In this document: positions 34,401 through 45,546 of the stretch, one piece after another
Layout: every line of letters starts with the position of its first letter
Numbering within the stretch: position 1 is the first letter of the stretch
Origin: Akebia trifoliata
Taxonomy: Eukaryota > Streptophyta > Magnoliopsida > Ranunculales > Lardizabalaceae
Assembly (NCBI GenBank): GCA_017979445.1
Contig: CM030715.1
Coordinates: 34,779,756 to 34,843,755 of the forward strand
Length of the DNA stretch: 64,000 nt
Direction of reading: 5' to 3'
Program-made: the position numbers and the translations under genes
Notes under the pieces: generated by a model
Seen by the model: only the letters and a program-made list of their open reading frames with translations
Database searches by the model: none
What the model was told of the DNA's origin: nothing

Positions 34401-35143
34401 TGCATTAATAAGAAACCTAAGCTCCTTTATATAGATGTCCAACTAAAAATAGAAGTTACTTGTAGACATTCTGGGACTAAACACCAGCATAGTAAAACTA
34501 CCATACGGAAAATAAATTAATGATTAAATATAATTATCGTCAAACTTCCCTCAAGTTGGAGCGGAAATTGCAATGATGCTTCATGTAATCTTACTGCAAA
34601 CACGTTTAGTCAATGATCACAACTAATTATCTCTCCACAAACTAGAAGAAGATGGCTAACAAATGCTGCTCACGATAATGATCAAATGATCTTGGTACAC
34701 ATCAACAGAATACAAATTAACCAAACACTTGGGCGCGTAAATGCGTTGCACTTGGGAATATATTTCACATGATAACAATCCATAACACATACTTCAATTC
34801 AAAGATGACCATATGATAATTTGTGAATAGTACTCGTGATGAACAATGCCCATAATGAATAGTAACCATGATGAAAAGATTGAATCGATAGAGAAAAAAT
34901 AGGTTTAAGCTCGACAGATGATGATGATGTAGTTCATAGGAAATTGACATAGAAGTTGTTGAACTTGATCAGATGACCAAGTGTTTGTCTACAATGTTTG
35001 GAAAAATAGGTTAACAATTACAAAGAAACCTAAGCTCCTTTATGGAAAGGGGCAACTAAGTGCAAAAAGTAACTTGTAGGTTGTGTGGGATTAAACTACC
35101 CCACTCAAAATAAACTAATAACTGAAAATAATTATCTCCAACA
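34400..35143 (-). mobile_element. Small degenerate LTR-type element
   Basis: Two direct repeats of about 130 bases end near 34542 and 35143. Both contain 'agaaacctaagctccttta' and end in 'aattatc..ca'. On the minus strand the right copy begins TGTTGGAGATAATT, a familiar copia LTR start. A purine-tract-like 'cctcaagttggagc' follows the left copy, as in the 17-kb copia element. The internal part is under 500 bases and has no protein frame, so this is either a TRIM-like element or a collapsed copia copy. The outer boundary of the left repeat is approximate. Confidence 0.55.
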
Positions 35144-35600
35144 GTGAAGGTATAGCTTCTTGATTCCCAACACCCAACCTATCTACTCCATTCAGCGTAG
35201 CTGGTCATAATGTAATCTTGTAAAAAAATTCCTTTATTTGAAATTATGTTTTTGGTCTCACAACACTATATCTGCCTAGCTCACTTTTATGAGCAGCATC
35301 CTCTCCAATCTTTCCTTTGCTATAGATTGTTGGGCCTAAAAATTCTCACTATAATAAGAAGATCCTTTCAATTGGCTTGATCCATTGTTTGAATGAAAAT
35401 AAATCTGAAACATCTAGTCCTATCAAAACTGGATAAAAAGTTAAAACATTCTGGACCATCCATTTCACCCATAACTTTTAGTCAACATTTGGTTGGGTGA
35501 GAATTTTCTGAATGGCTTACAGTTACATTTTTTTTTGGTGTCTTGTAGATTCACTTCTCCAACTGAGATAATTGCAGGTATATATATAGAGAGAGAGAGA

Positions 35601-35830
35601 GAGTCGTGATAATCTAACTACAGACATGGCATACTCAAGCAACTACCTAACGTGACAAGTTCAGGAACCGTGGATCTGCGCTCCTCGGGATTCACAGTTC
35701 CCTCAAGATACACTTTTTATGGGGAAGTGCAGCTGTGTATCCCGAGGAGTGCAGATCTACAGTTCTTGAACTTGTCACGTCATGCTAGTCGATTGAGTTT
35801 GCCACGTGGGGTAGTCAGATTATCGTGATA
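35601..35830. mobile_element. MITE with ~95-bp inverted repeats
   Basis: A near-complete hairpin: 'gtcgtgataatctaactac' at the left faces 'gtagtcagattatcgtgat' at the right, and 'acgtgacaagttcaggaac' faces 'gttcttgaacttgtcacgt'. The loop is only about 35 bases. Terminal bases resemble the 9-bp-duplicating elements at 41600 and 42434. Flanking GA and TA microsatellites hide any target duplication. The element would form a strong hairpin in RNA. Confidence 0.85.
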
Positions 35831-35888
35831 TATATATGGGGATACACAAGTTTGACTTTTTTCAAATGCAGTCTAACTTTGCCCAACG

Positions 35889-36779
35889 TCAAGCAAACTT
35901 TTTTTTTTTGAAAGGTATAATATATTGATAAAGAAAGCAAAAAAAGGTACAAGGAGGCCGAGAAGGCCTTCCAGACAACAACACAGAAAAGAAAAGAAAT
36001 TAGAACGTCAATGATCACAAAGGGAGTGCCATCGAAATACAAAGTCATCAAAAGTAGTCCCCGCGAATTCTATATCCTGCTTAGACCACATGTATAAACA
36101 CCCCAGGATCTCCAAGTAACCTGCATGGACACTACTAATCTTATTGTTGAACACTCTGTTATTTCTCTCTTTCCAGACCCCCCAAGCAATAGCCGAAGGA
36201 AGCATAGTCCACAGTACCCGTTTTTTTGGATTGGAAAGCATTACTGGTCCATTCAACCAACAACGAGGAAAACTTACGAGGAAGAACCTAGTTAAAATGG
36301 AATAGATCAAGGAAAGTAGACCATATATTATACGAGAATGGGCAATGGATTAAGATATGATCAACGGATTCCCCATCTCTCAAGCAAAGGGGACAGCAAT
36401 TAGGAGTGATCCAACCCCGCACAATCAAATTATCCAACGTAAGGATCCTACCAAGAGAGGCTAGCCAAACAAAAAAAAGAAACTTTCGAGGGGACTAACC
36501 TGGACCAAATAATGGACCCCAAAAGAGACCGCTCTGTAGAGGGAGTGAGCCACTCAAAAAAAGACTTAACTGAGAATCTCAAATCCTTAACCCTAGTCCA
36601 TTCCCATTTGTCTTGTTCGCTGCCGTTGAGGTGAAACGTATACAATAGATCCAGGAAAGATGCCACCTCAGTTAGCTCCCAATCATTAAAGTTTCTCCTG
36701 AACCCCAAATCCCAAGTAGGTCCGGACTCATTACCAATCAAACACTGCTGGATAGTGCAGTTCTTCTTCAAGCAAACTT
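35889..36779 (-). mobile_element. 5'-truncated LINE insertion with 12-bp target duplication
   Basis: Perfect direct repeats 'tcaagcaaactt' at 35889-35900 and 36768-36779 flank an 867-base minus-strand insert with a poly-A tail (poly-T from 35901). Frames 36767-36448 and 36310-36008 carry the end of a LINE ORF2: WDLGFRRNFNDWE, a KWEWTRVKDLRFSVKSFF segment, and the zinc-binding tail with AWGVWKERNNRVF. One frameshift separates them. Upstream parts of the element are absent, as in aborted target-primed reverse transcription. Confidence 0.93.
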
Positions 36780-37970
36780 ATTCGATACTCTAATACATAA
36801 GATACCAAAACTGGCAGAAGGCAAATATGGTGGTATTATTGATTAGTCACAGGACAATATCCAAGTCTTTGAATGACAAAATAGACCGTGTCGTCTTATA
36901 TTCCACATATTCTTCTATTTTCTGATCATTGATCTGCTTTAGAAAGAATGAGTTTCTACTTACATTGGTCTATCTACTTGATTCTTGCTTGACTTACTGT
37001 TATTTGCAAAGAAGAGTGGGATGACCTTGGTATTTTCATGTGGTTGTAAGTGCATCTTTGATGCATGTAAGTTTTACTTTACTTTCGAGATTGTTAGCCT
37101 CCCAATTCATCATTTTTTTACATCCCTATTGAAAAATGAAAATGAAACTTGTGTTTCTTATGATCCTTTATGGGAAGTGGATGGATTCCCAGATCTAATC
37201 CGTTACTCAATGTGGACGTCCAAAGGAGTCTCCCCAAAGGCTGGTCTAGAGCCCCACCTCCTCATGTAATCTTTCTTGGCTGATCGTTTTCCACCACAAT
37301 TTGGCCTTCTAAACAATTACCGGGTGATATTTACTTCACGTTACACCAATCGGGGAGCCGAAGTAGTAAATGTTGTTCCACCAAAAGGCTTATGATTTTT
37401 CTGGGCAGAATTTGCATTCGTGCTGCCAGTGCAATAAAATGGGATATAAAGACATAAGATGCTGATGTTTTGTAAATCCACTTTTTGTAGAGTTGTTCTC
37501 TTGTTAAGTTTGGTTATTTGAGAATCAAGAAATACTTCTCCATTGCACAATGATAGATTATAAGTTTTCAAAATTATTTATTTTCTTGAGAATCCTATAG
37601 TAGAAATTGGTGCAACTTGTACCTTATTGCGCAGTTGCTTTCCCCACTCTGATATTTGTTTATTACTTGCCAATAAGGTGTTTATTTCATGTATATCCAT
37701 TAACAATATTCTCCCTGATAATGAGTTCATTATTTTTTTTTATGTTTGTTTCCTTAACTTTAAATTAAAAGGCATTGACTTTATTTATGAATTCTTATTG
37801 CTCAGTTACTTTCCTCGATCTCATATTCGTGTCGACAAATGTTCCGACAAGACCCCCGAATGATCTCAAGAGTAGTGGACAGGGTGTTGTTAGAGTGCCA
37901 ACAGTTAGCAAGAGAAGTTCTCTTTTCTATGGAACTATAGTGGTTTTCTTTTTGAGTCACTATTTGGTAA
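36780..37970. other. Gene-free stretch
   Basis: Two modest plus-strand open frames (36985-37269 and 37627-37863) show no family signature and no splice context I trust. No RNA gene or element recognised. Confidence 0.35.
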
Positions 37971-38112
37971 GGTGTCCTCCTGTTCCTATAGATAGGAATG
38001 GTGTCTGCGTGGCACAATTTCATTGTAGATTGAAACACATCAGGGTGTTAATCAAACTGCCACGTAGACATCGTTCCCATTCAATTTCTATAGGAACGGA
38101 ACACCTTCCGGA
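37971..38112. mobile_element. MITE with ~48-bp inverted repeats
   Basis: 'aaggtgtcctcctgttccta' at the left and its complement, ending 'taggaacggaacacctt', at the right, with 'ctgcgtggca' facing 'tgccacgtag' inside. About 142 bases in all. No convincing target duplication. Open frames crossing it are incidental. Confidence 0.75.
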
Positions 38113-39394
38113 TCTCAAATTCTGTCTTATTTTAGTAAAATTTGAAAGAATAGGCTATCTGATGGATTCTGATTGGTTATGGGATGTGAGCCCCGTATCT
38201 AATATTTCTGTCTCGAAGAAGGAACTTTTGTGATTAATTCCCCCATAGAAGCTTGCATTATTGTGGTGAATTATGCAAATTGGTTCTTTAGTGCTTATAG
38301 CTTGCTATAGCTTCATTTTCTCCGGAGTTTTCCTGTTTGACAACATAATACTCATAGCTTATCAAAATTAAATTACTTGGTATTTTACATGTTTGCTTTC
38401 TGGTGTTTGCGTGACTGGGCATTAGAGTTCAAAGCTGTGTGTCCAAGATGGGTCGGATTTTATCCGTGATGGTCTAATAAGAATCATTGGATCTTTATAT
38501 TAGTTAAAGTTTGTAAAGGAGTTTTGATCCAAGTTACCAATTGGGAATACGGCAAAAACCTAATACGGGGAAAATTTGAGTTCTATTCGATTTTGAGTTG
38601 CAATAAGTCCATCCAAGATTCCCTAAAAAATTTGATAAATGAAAGATATGTTACATATGATTTATACGTGTATTATACATCTTTTTTTTTTTAAAATTAA
38701 AATTTTAATAATATGATAGTGATATTAATAGCAAGGGTGATGATGATATAAATAGGAGATTGTTAACAAGGGTTTGGATTTTTGATCCCAGGAACTAGGT
38801 TTAATCATTTCATTATGGAACAGGATTGCTGTAACTGATCCGAAAAGTTAGCAAGTTAGGTTCGGTATTCGATTGTGTCCTCAGTAGAACCCAAATCCTG
38901 CTCTAGATCCAAATTTATCAGATCGAGATGGCTTGGGTTTTGGGTGTGACCAAATTCGAATCCATTGACGTGTCATCAGCTAGCACAAATGATACTTGTG
39001 ATTAACATATCCTACGGCTCAGGTTTAAAGTGCGCGAGTATATGGTGGTAGACGTGTAACAGGAGATCAAGACGAATCATTAAGTCAAGGGTACAATCAA
39101 TCCCATCTATTTGGACTTAAATTCACCTAATCTTAAAGAAGAAAGTCCATAGATCGTACGGTTGTGGACTGTCATCATCGATTAAGAATACAGTTCAGAA
39201 GAAGAATATCTATGTAGTGGGACCCACCTATTCGTTGTCATGCATGTCTGAGTCACGTGACCTTGTAGTGTGCTTACTTAATACTTCTATATACTTTGAC
39301 AGTGCCTGTGATTCGGTACTCCTTCGTGTCGGTCTGGAGTTCCTTTCTATTTTTTATTTTTTATGGGTAAGTGTAGAAAACTAAAGATTATTAT
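38113..39394. other. Gene-free AT-rich stretch
   Basis: Stops in all frames, a poly-T run near 38682 and no recognised element. Confidence 0.4.
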
Positions 39395-39949
39395 GTGATT
39401 TAGATATACCACTATGTTTGAAAATAATAACATGCATCTTGACCTCAGTCGTTTAAATAGATTAAGAGGAAAAAGACTTAAACGCCCTCATCTGTATTCT
39501 TTAGTCAAAATCCCAGATTTTTCTTTTTTTAAAATCAGTATCTTTAATTTCTTTGGATAAAAAAATTAACATTCATCATGTATCTACTTCAAATCTTTAA
39601 CATTCAAATCTCAAGGTAAAATATAATTTTTGAGAAAATATAAAATGATATAATTTTAGATAGAAAAATCTAAGATATTTTTAAAAAAAAGAAGGCAAAA
39701 TAAAAAATGACAGATGAAAATAAGATCAAATAGATTAAAATTTTCTTGGAGGTTGAAGAACATAAAAAAGATTTGATTTTGGAGAAGAAAAATATGGGCT
39801 TTTAACTATAAATTAAAGTTGAGGGTATTTGAGTCTTTTCCCTTAGTCTATTTAGAAGATCGAGATCAAGGGATGCATGTCATCAATTTCAAAACATAGG
39901 GGGGATATCTCTAATATTCGGCAAAACATAGACAGTATGTCTAAATCAC
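39395..39949. mobile_element. Long-inverted-repeat element, copy 1
   Basis: About 150-180 bases at each end are inverted copies: 'gtgatttagatatacc' at the left faces 'gtatgtctaaatcac' at the right, and 'aagaggaaaaagactta' faces 'gagtcttttcccttag'. The middle is AT-rich with no protein. The same terminal sequence bounds 48581-49354. Target duplications are not clear. Long terminal inverted repeats suggest a Mutator-like non-autonomous element. Confidence 0.7.
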
Positions 39950-41014
39950 CTTAAATTATTTAAAAAAATTTGTAACTTTATGTGTGGGTGTTCCACATGC
40001 CCTGGTACTAGTCCTTGGACAAGATCATGGTATATGGATTGGACAAAACCCACATCATAACCCGATCCATTGTTTATAGGGATACCCAATTTTTTGAAAA
40101 AAAAAAACTTTGAAGATTGGAAGTTTTATACTTTTCAATGAGAGATTTATTGACTTAGAAATTTTGAAGAACCCCATCACTTATTTTCCCTATTCTATTC
40201 TTGGAGAGTGTATGTTGGAAAGACTCATTAGAAACTAATACTTTTGGATAATACAAATTTACAAAATTCATTTTGCCAATTTTTCTAGAAAATGATTTTC
40301 TCACACCGTAAGAAAATTTAAGATCAATTACTAGCATTGGCTATTGCTAAAAGGAAAATGCTTTACTCTTGGACATTAGGTCCGACATTGAGTTGACCTG
40401 ACAGTATGTAAAGAGTCGTTGATATTCTAATTTATATCTCGAGAAAATAAATTTATAATTATCTGTACATTACCAAATCAACTCAGTGTTGGATCTAGTG
40501 TCGAACGCAGGCAGTGCAGCACGACTGTTGCTAATATTCATCCATTTTCAACTGATTTATCACCGTGAACGTGGCTTTACACATTAATTTCGTACATGTT
40601 TCAATTGATTTTCTTTCAAATCAAGCCATGTGATGGTCTCGCAGTATGTCTGACTAATATTTTCTTTTTCTTTTTTCATATCGTATGAATGAGGCACTTG
40701 ATCAGGAGAGGAGCGGGAGACACACAAACATGGGGGGCCAATATAAAACAGTCATTGTTGGGTCAAGATTATAGTAGAGGTTGCTTTGGACGGTAGTGGA
40801 AGATTAGGTGACACAATCCCTAATGTAAGTTGGACACGTAACGCAACTTGTTGGTCTCTGTTCTACTCCAAGTGTTCCATTCTCGCTTTCTTTAACTTTT
40901 TGGTTTGTTTGTTAATAATGATTTTGTTTCCCAACTTATTTAACAACAGCGTGAAGATTTCTTAGTTAGCTCCTCACTTCTATATATATCTATAAATATA
41001 GAGATAAATAATGT
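39950..41014. other. Gene-free AT-rich stretch
   Basis: No coding or RNA gene recognised. A minus-strand frame at 40337-40155 is short and has no signature. Confidence 0.4.
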
Positions 41015-41204
41015 TTCTTTTACAATTGTTGTTGGAGTGACTTAAGTGTGGGGGATACACAGAGACATCTTGACCTGGTGGCGCACACATGCCTACAAAT
41101 ACATTTCTTCAAGATATGAGTAAAATGTATTTATGAAAATACGTGAGCCACCACATCAAGATGTCCCTTGCTAAGGAGATTCTAACACCACTCTTCTTTT
41201 ACAA
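41015..41204. mobile_element. MITE with 11-bp flanking direct repeat
   Basis: 'ttcttttacaa' at 41015-41025 and 41194-41204 flanks a 168-base element with imperfect inverted ends ('gacatcttgacctggtgg' facing 'ccaccacatcaagatgtc'). The true duplication may be the inner 9 bases, with two bases matching by chance. Ends resemble the elements at 12117 and 55811. Confidence 0.82.
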
Positions 41205-41590
41205 ATAAAATAAGAAAAATATTGGACTGATTTCATTTGACAATGTGTTCGATACCTTGCTGATGTGGCAGTGCATAGAAAATTTAACTTATATCTTAAG
41301 AAAAGAAGTCTATAATTATTTGTGCACTACCACATCACCACAGTGTTTTATGCAGTGTAATACTACTCATAAAATACAGTTTTTATTAATTAAGTAGAGT
41401 GGCGTCACTACTTGTCTTACTTGGTGGGATTGGAAAACGAGTTTACAAGTGAGAACACAACCTAAAGTGGTTGATTCTATTGCACTAAACACTACTTAGT
41501 GGATTATTTATGTTAATCAATGAAATGCCACTCTATGTGATCGTTTTCTTACATATCGATAAGATCATTCCCCTTAAATTATTTTATTTT

Positions 41591-41822
41591 ATTTAATAAG
41601 AGTCATGATTTTTTGTACCCCCACTCTGATATACTCCACCTCAACTCTTCCGGCATGCCATGTGGCAAGATCATAGATTTTCTTTCCTTAGGATGCACAA
41701 CTACACATCCCCATAAACATGTGTGATTGTGTATCTTGAGAAAGAAATTCTATGATTTTGTCACATGTCACATTGGGAGAGTATGTCAGAGGGGGAGTTA
41801 GAAAATCATTATTCATTTAATA
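41591..41822. mobile_element. Mutator-like MITE with perfect 9-bp target duplication
   Basis: 'atttaataa' at 41591-41599 and 41814-41822 flanks a 214-base element. Inverted ends run about 100 bases: 'tcatgattttttgtaccccc' faces 'ggggagttagaaaatcatta', and 'gatcatagattttctttcc' faces its complement near 41740. Non-coding. Same family as 42434-42597. Confidence 0.88.
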
Positions 41823-42110
41823 ATTATTAATCTTTATTATTATAATGAGAGAAGGCAGAATAGAAGTGGTTTGACATTAAAATTTGGATTTCAAAAATGT
41901 CCCCACCTTAACACTTAAATTTTATATAATCAAGTTCATTTTGATTAACACTTGATTAGAAAATAATTATTAATTTAATAATTATTATTATTTATTATTA
42001 TAATGAGAGAAGGCGGAATAGAAGCGATTGACACTAAAATTTGGATTCCAAAAATGTCCCCACCTTAACACTTAAATTTTATATAATCAAGCTCATTTTG
42101 ATTAAAATCC
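41814..42110. repeat. ~159-bp tandem duplication
   Basis: Two copies share 'ataatgagagaaggc' at 41841 and 42000 and the following 'aaaaatgtccccaccttaac', differing at a few positions. The duplication abuts the right target repeat of the MITE at 41600. Confidence 0.85.
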
Positions 42111-42424
42111 AAAAATGGCAATCGTAAATCTTGAGAATCACGCTAATTTTCAAAATTACAAAAATATCATTTTTTACTATGTAATCTTCAAACCTACCTT
42201 TAATTAATTAGATATACGTTGCCCACATTTTGGACATGTTAGGGAGTCTATCTTTAAATATAACAAATTTCCCTTCATTTTGACCAAGTCTTCTTATTTG
42301 AGACGTATGTAAAGGACTCAAATGCCTTTTATAGAGTAGTGAACCACAAACCCGATTTCAAACCGATTCAATCAAGGAACAAGTTAGCATAAATTTAGAC
42401 AAACCCTTCACATTTACGATGAAT

Positions 42425-42606
42425 ATTTGAGATGAATAATGATTTTTCAACTATTCCCCTCTGACATACTCTCTCAGGATAAACAACTATTGCACATATT
42501 TATAGGGATGTGTAGTTTTGTATCCCGAGAAAAATAATTTATGATTCTAGCACATGCCACGTCCAGAAAGTGTAGGGGAGTTAGAAAATCATGACTCAAT
42601 TGGGAT
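42425..42606. mobile_element. Mutator-like MITE, second copy of the 41600 family
   Basis: A 164-base element (42434-42597) with termini 'gaataatgatttttcaac' and 'ttagaaaatcatgactc'. Flanks 'atttgagat' and 'aattgggat' match at 7 of 9 positions, a decayed 9-bp duplication. The interior shares 'ctctgacatactctc' and the complementary right arm with the 41600 copy. Sequence beyond it to about 42870 looks like a diverged copy of the long-inverted-repeat family seen at 39395 and 48581. Confidence 0.8.
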
Positions 42607-43086
42607 ACCTCTCATGTTTTCAATATGATGACATTCTCCTTGACCCCAGTCTTCTCCTTAACAATCATATCTTGTTCACGAGGCTTAAAGGTTAAACCAG
42701 ATAAAATCTTAATTATAAAATTAATTTTGAAAAAGATAAATAAAATATTTTTAGTTAAAAATTGAAGATAATTAAGGTACTTAAGTCATTTTTCATTAGT
42801 CTATTAGAGAAGTAGAAGACCAAGGTAAAAAAACATCAGGAAATCTTTAGTATAAGACATTTGTTCCATATTTATTATCCGTTATCGTAGAATCTACTAA
42901 AAAGACGAGCCAAACTGAAGAAAGCTGAGTGTCCTTGCTCTTTTTCCTTCATTTAATATCACATTCGAATACAAGATATATACTGTTTAAATTTTTTTTT
43001 TTTTCTAATACAGTGGTAATATGTTACAAGCAACTTCCCTATGTTTCCTTATCCAACAGATATGGACTCCATCAACTACTTCATCA

Positions 43087-44838
43087 TCAACTATTTGATA
43101 GCTTTATTCTCCTATTTATCTCCTTCTCCAACTCTTCCATGCCTCCTACCTCTTCTAATTCCTGCAACAACATTAGTTTAAAGATGAATTACTATTTTGT
43201 GAGCTAAAAATGAGTTATTTACGATTCCATCTAACCGTAAAACATGAATAATCTCATTTTCGTTTTCACCCGAATTGTAAATTCGTCAAAAGTTGATCAC
43301 TTTTTCGTAAAATATCTCTTAGTTTAATATCTAATTATCATCTCCACAATAATATCTCGTGCAAATTCCTGAAAATAAAAGAGAAACAAACTGGGCCCAC
43401 CTTGGGTCCTAAGAACAATCCGTATGGTACTCCTCTAAATTTGTCTGAGTGATGAATCTGAAAAATAAAGAAATAAAGTCAAAAAAAAGATTAATAAAAT
43501 TATTAATTTTCAAAGAAATGTTTACGTATACGGTTTGTATATTACTTGGTGGGCCGCAGCAACTTTCCTGAAATAGGGAACATTTGCAATGGGCCCCACT
43601 GGGAATCTTCGATGGACAAGGCCATCGTGGACAAACATGTATGCCATACCAAATACTGTAATTCCAAGACCCTGTAAATTTCACAAATAAATAAATAAAT
43701 AATACAATTAAATATTAGTTTCTTTGATTTATAAAGTAAAATATTACGTGGCAAATCACTTTGGATAGTGACCGGTGTGTCATTTTGTGTCTCTAGAGGG
43801 GTATTTTTGTCATGAGAAATTAATGCGAATAATTAGGAGCTAAGGTTATTACAACCGTAAAAAACGGTCAAATCAACTGAACTGAGTCGATTCGGAGAGA
43901 GACTCACAGCACCAAAACAGAGTCCAGGAATGAGGCCTCTGTTGAAGAATCCGTAAGAAAGAAGAGAAATGGCAGGAAAAGCATTGATGATGGCGAAGAC
44001 ATCATTGAGTTCGAATGGACCTTCTCTGGGTTGATGGTGAGACTGCAATCCAAATCGCATGAACCCTTAAAATAATATTTCGCCTAATTTAACTAACTAA
44101 TAAAGATTAAAACTTTAAATAACAAAGAACACAGTTCACACACACCAACCTCGTGCATGTGCCACAAGGAAGCGTGCCAGAGTGCTCTGTGAGCCCATCT
44201 CGCCCAAAACTCCATCCCCACCTGTAAATCAACAACACCCAATACTCATAAACACCCATGTTTCTGAACTTGATTTTTCTTCAATTTGGGGAAAACTTAC
44301 AGCAGCGCCAACAGATAGAGCGAAAGTTCCGAACATTTCTGAAACAGGAATTTCTCCACCCTGAAATAAGAAAACCCAGAATTTAAAAAAAAAAAAAACC
44401 AAAATAGAAAAAGAAAGAGAAGATAAAGAGAGCAGCAGAGAGAAGAAAAAGGACCTCCATTTGCCATGAAAATCTGTAATAAACAGAAGCTATAGCCATA
44501 GAAGTGATTCCCAGACTAGACATGACTGCTGCGATGAGGTAAGTGAACCTTTCAGAATTCTTCCTCGCTAATCTCTCTTTCACACGTACTGAGATCTGAT
44601 TCTTCGTATCATCAGGGGTATCTTCGGTATTTTCCTCTTCGATACTGATACTCCCCTGTTTCTTCTTCTCCTCTGCAACAAAGCAAACAGTCAACGCCAT
44701 CTCTCTCCTCCCCTGAAAAATTCTGTCCGGCAGACGAATGGCCGGCCATACCAGGGAGTTGGGTTGTGAGTCCAGCAAAGGATTCCGGAAGAAAAGGAAT
44801 GATCTGGTGCTCGTTGCGACGGATAGTCGGACCGCCAT
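43087..44838 (-). CDS. BCH: Beta-carotene 3-hydroxylase (non-heme di-iron), plastid
   Basis: Complete gene of seven coding exons: 44838-44455, 44360-44301, 44221-44150, 44042-43908, 43671-43546, 43457-43401 and 43161-43087, giving 302 residues with every junction GT-AG and in phase. The enzyme hydroxylates the beta-rings of beta-carotene to give cryptoxanthin and zeaxanthin in plastid membranes. Residues 1 to about 60 are a plausible transit peptide. Membrane segments follow (ERFTYLIAAVMSSLGITSMA and later stretches). All four histidine clusters are intact: H159-x4-H164, H171-x2-HH175, H232-x4-H237 and H258-x2-HH262. FELNDVFAIINA and GLIPGLCFGA are family landmarks. It is not the P450-type (LUT) hydroxylase. 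The start ATG at 44838 opens the transit peptide. Confidence 0.97.
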
Positions 44839-45175
44839 TAACGCTGTGATGGGAGTTTAACGAGCTTAAGAATCTTGGTCTCTCAGATTAGACCTCTGAA
44901 AGAGCCAATAAAAGCAGAGAGAGGAGAAGAAGAGGAGATGGTCAACTTTCGACACAATCTTTTTCTTAGAAAAGCGTGGACTCATGGGAATTGGGAAGGT
45001 TACTTAAATGCATGGTGTCATAATTCTCCTGTAAAAATGCCACTCTACTTATAGGAAATAACGATAACGCCCCCACAGCCTACTACAAGGTTTTCCTCTT
45101 AAGTAATTGCCCCCTCTCGCACCTTACGAAATTTTTTGAGGTATCTAATGGCCGTGTGGATAAGAATTAGAAGTA
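44839..45175 (-). promoter_or_regulatory. Upstream region of the beta-carotene hydroxylase gene
   Basis: Leader and promoter-proximal DNA between the start codon and the MITE at 45185. GA-rich on the plus strand near 44900-44940 (CT-rich leader in the gene's sense). No specific regulatory site can be assigned. Confidence 0.4.
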
Positions 45176-45546
45176 TTTAAAATAGGGAAATGTTCAGCAA
45201 CAAATATTTTGGCAAAATATTTTTCAAAACATAGGTTAGAGGTTTTAGAATGGGCTGATTTTTGGTGAGGATGATCTCTACGGTGAGGAGATCATCATCA
45301 TCAAAAATCAGCCCATTCCAAAATTTCTAACCCCATCAAAAATGGTTTATAAAAAAAGGACGGTCCATGATTTTTCAACTTGTAACTGGTGTTAGAAGTT
45401 TTGGAATGGACTGATTTTTGGTGAGGATGATCTCCTCACCGTAGAGATCATCCTCACCAAAAATTAGCCCATTCCAAAACCTCTAACCCATGTTTTAAAA
45501 AACGTTTTGCCAAAATGTTTGTTGCTGAACAGGACCCTTTAGAATA
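45176..45546. mobile_element. Mutator-like double-hairpin MITE, copy 2
   Basis: A 353-base element (45185-45537) with flanks 'tttaaaata' (45176-45184) and 'tttagaata' (45538-45546), 8 of 9 matching. It has the same termini ('gggaaatgttcagcaac' facing 'gttgctgaacaggaccc') and the same two internal hairpins as the copy at 9248. It lies about 350 bases upstream of the beta-carotene hydroxylase start codon. Confidence 0.9.

Noticed and set aside
36985..37269. 94-codon plus-strand open frame
   Set aside because: No recognisable motif and no exon partners.
37775..38233. 152-codon plus-strand open frame
   Set aside because: It crosses an inverted-repeat MITE and has no signature, so it is incidental.
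42929..43207. 92-codon plus-strand open frame
   Set aside because: It is antisense to the last beta-carotene hydroxylase exon (43161-43087).
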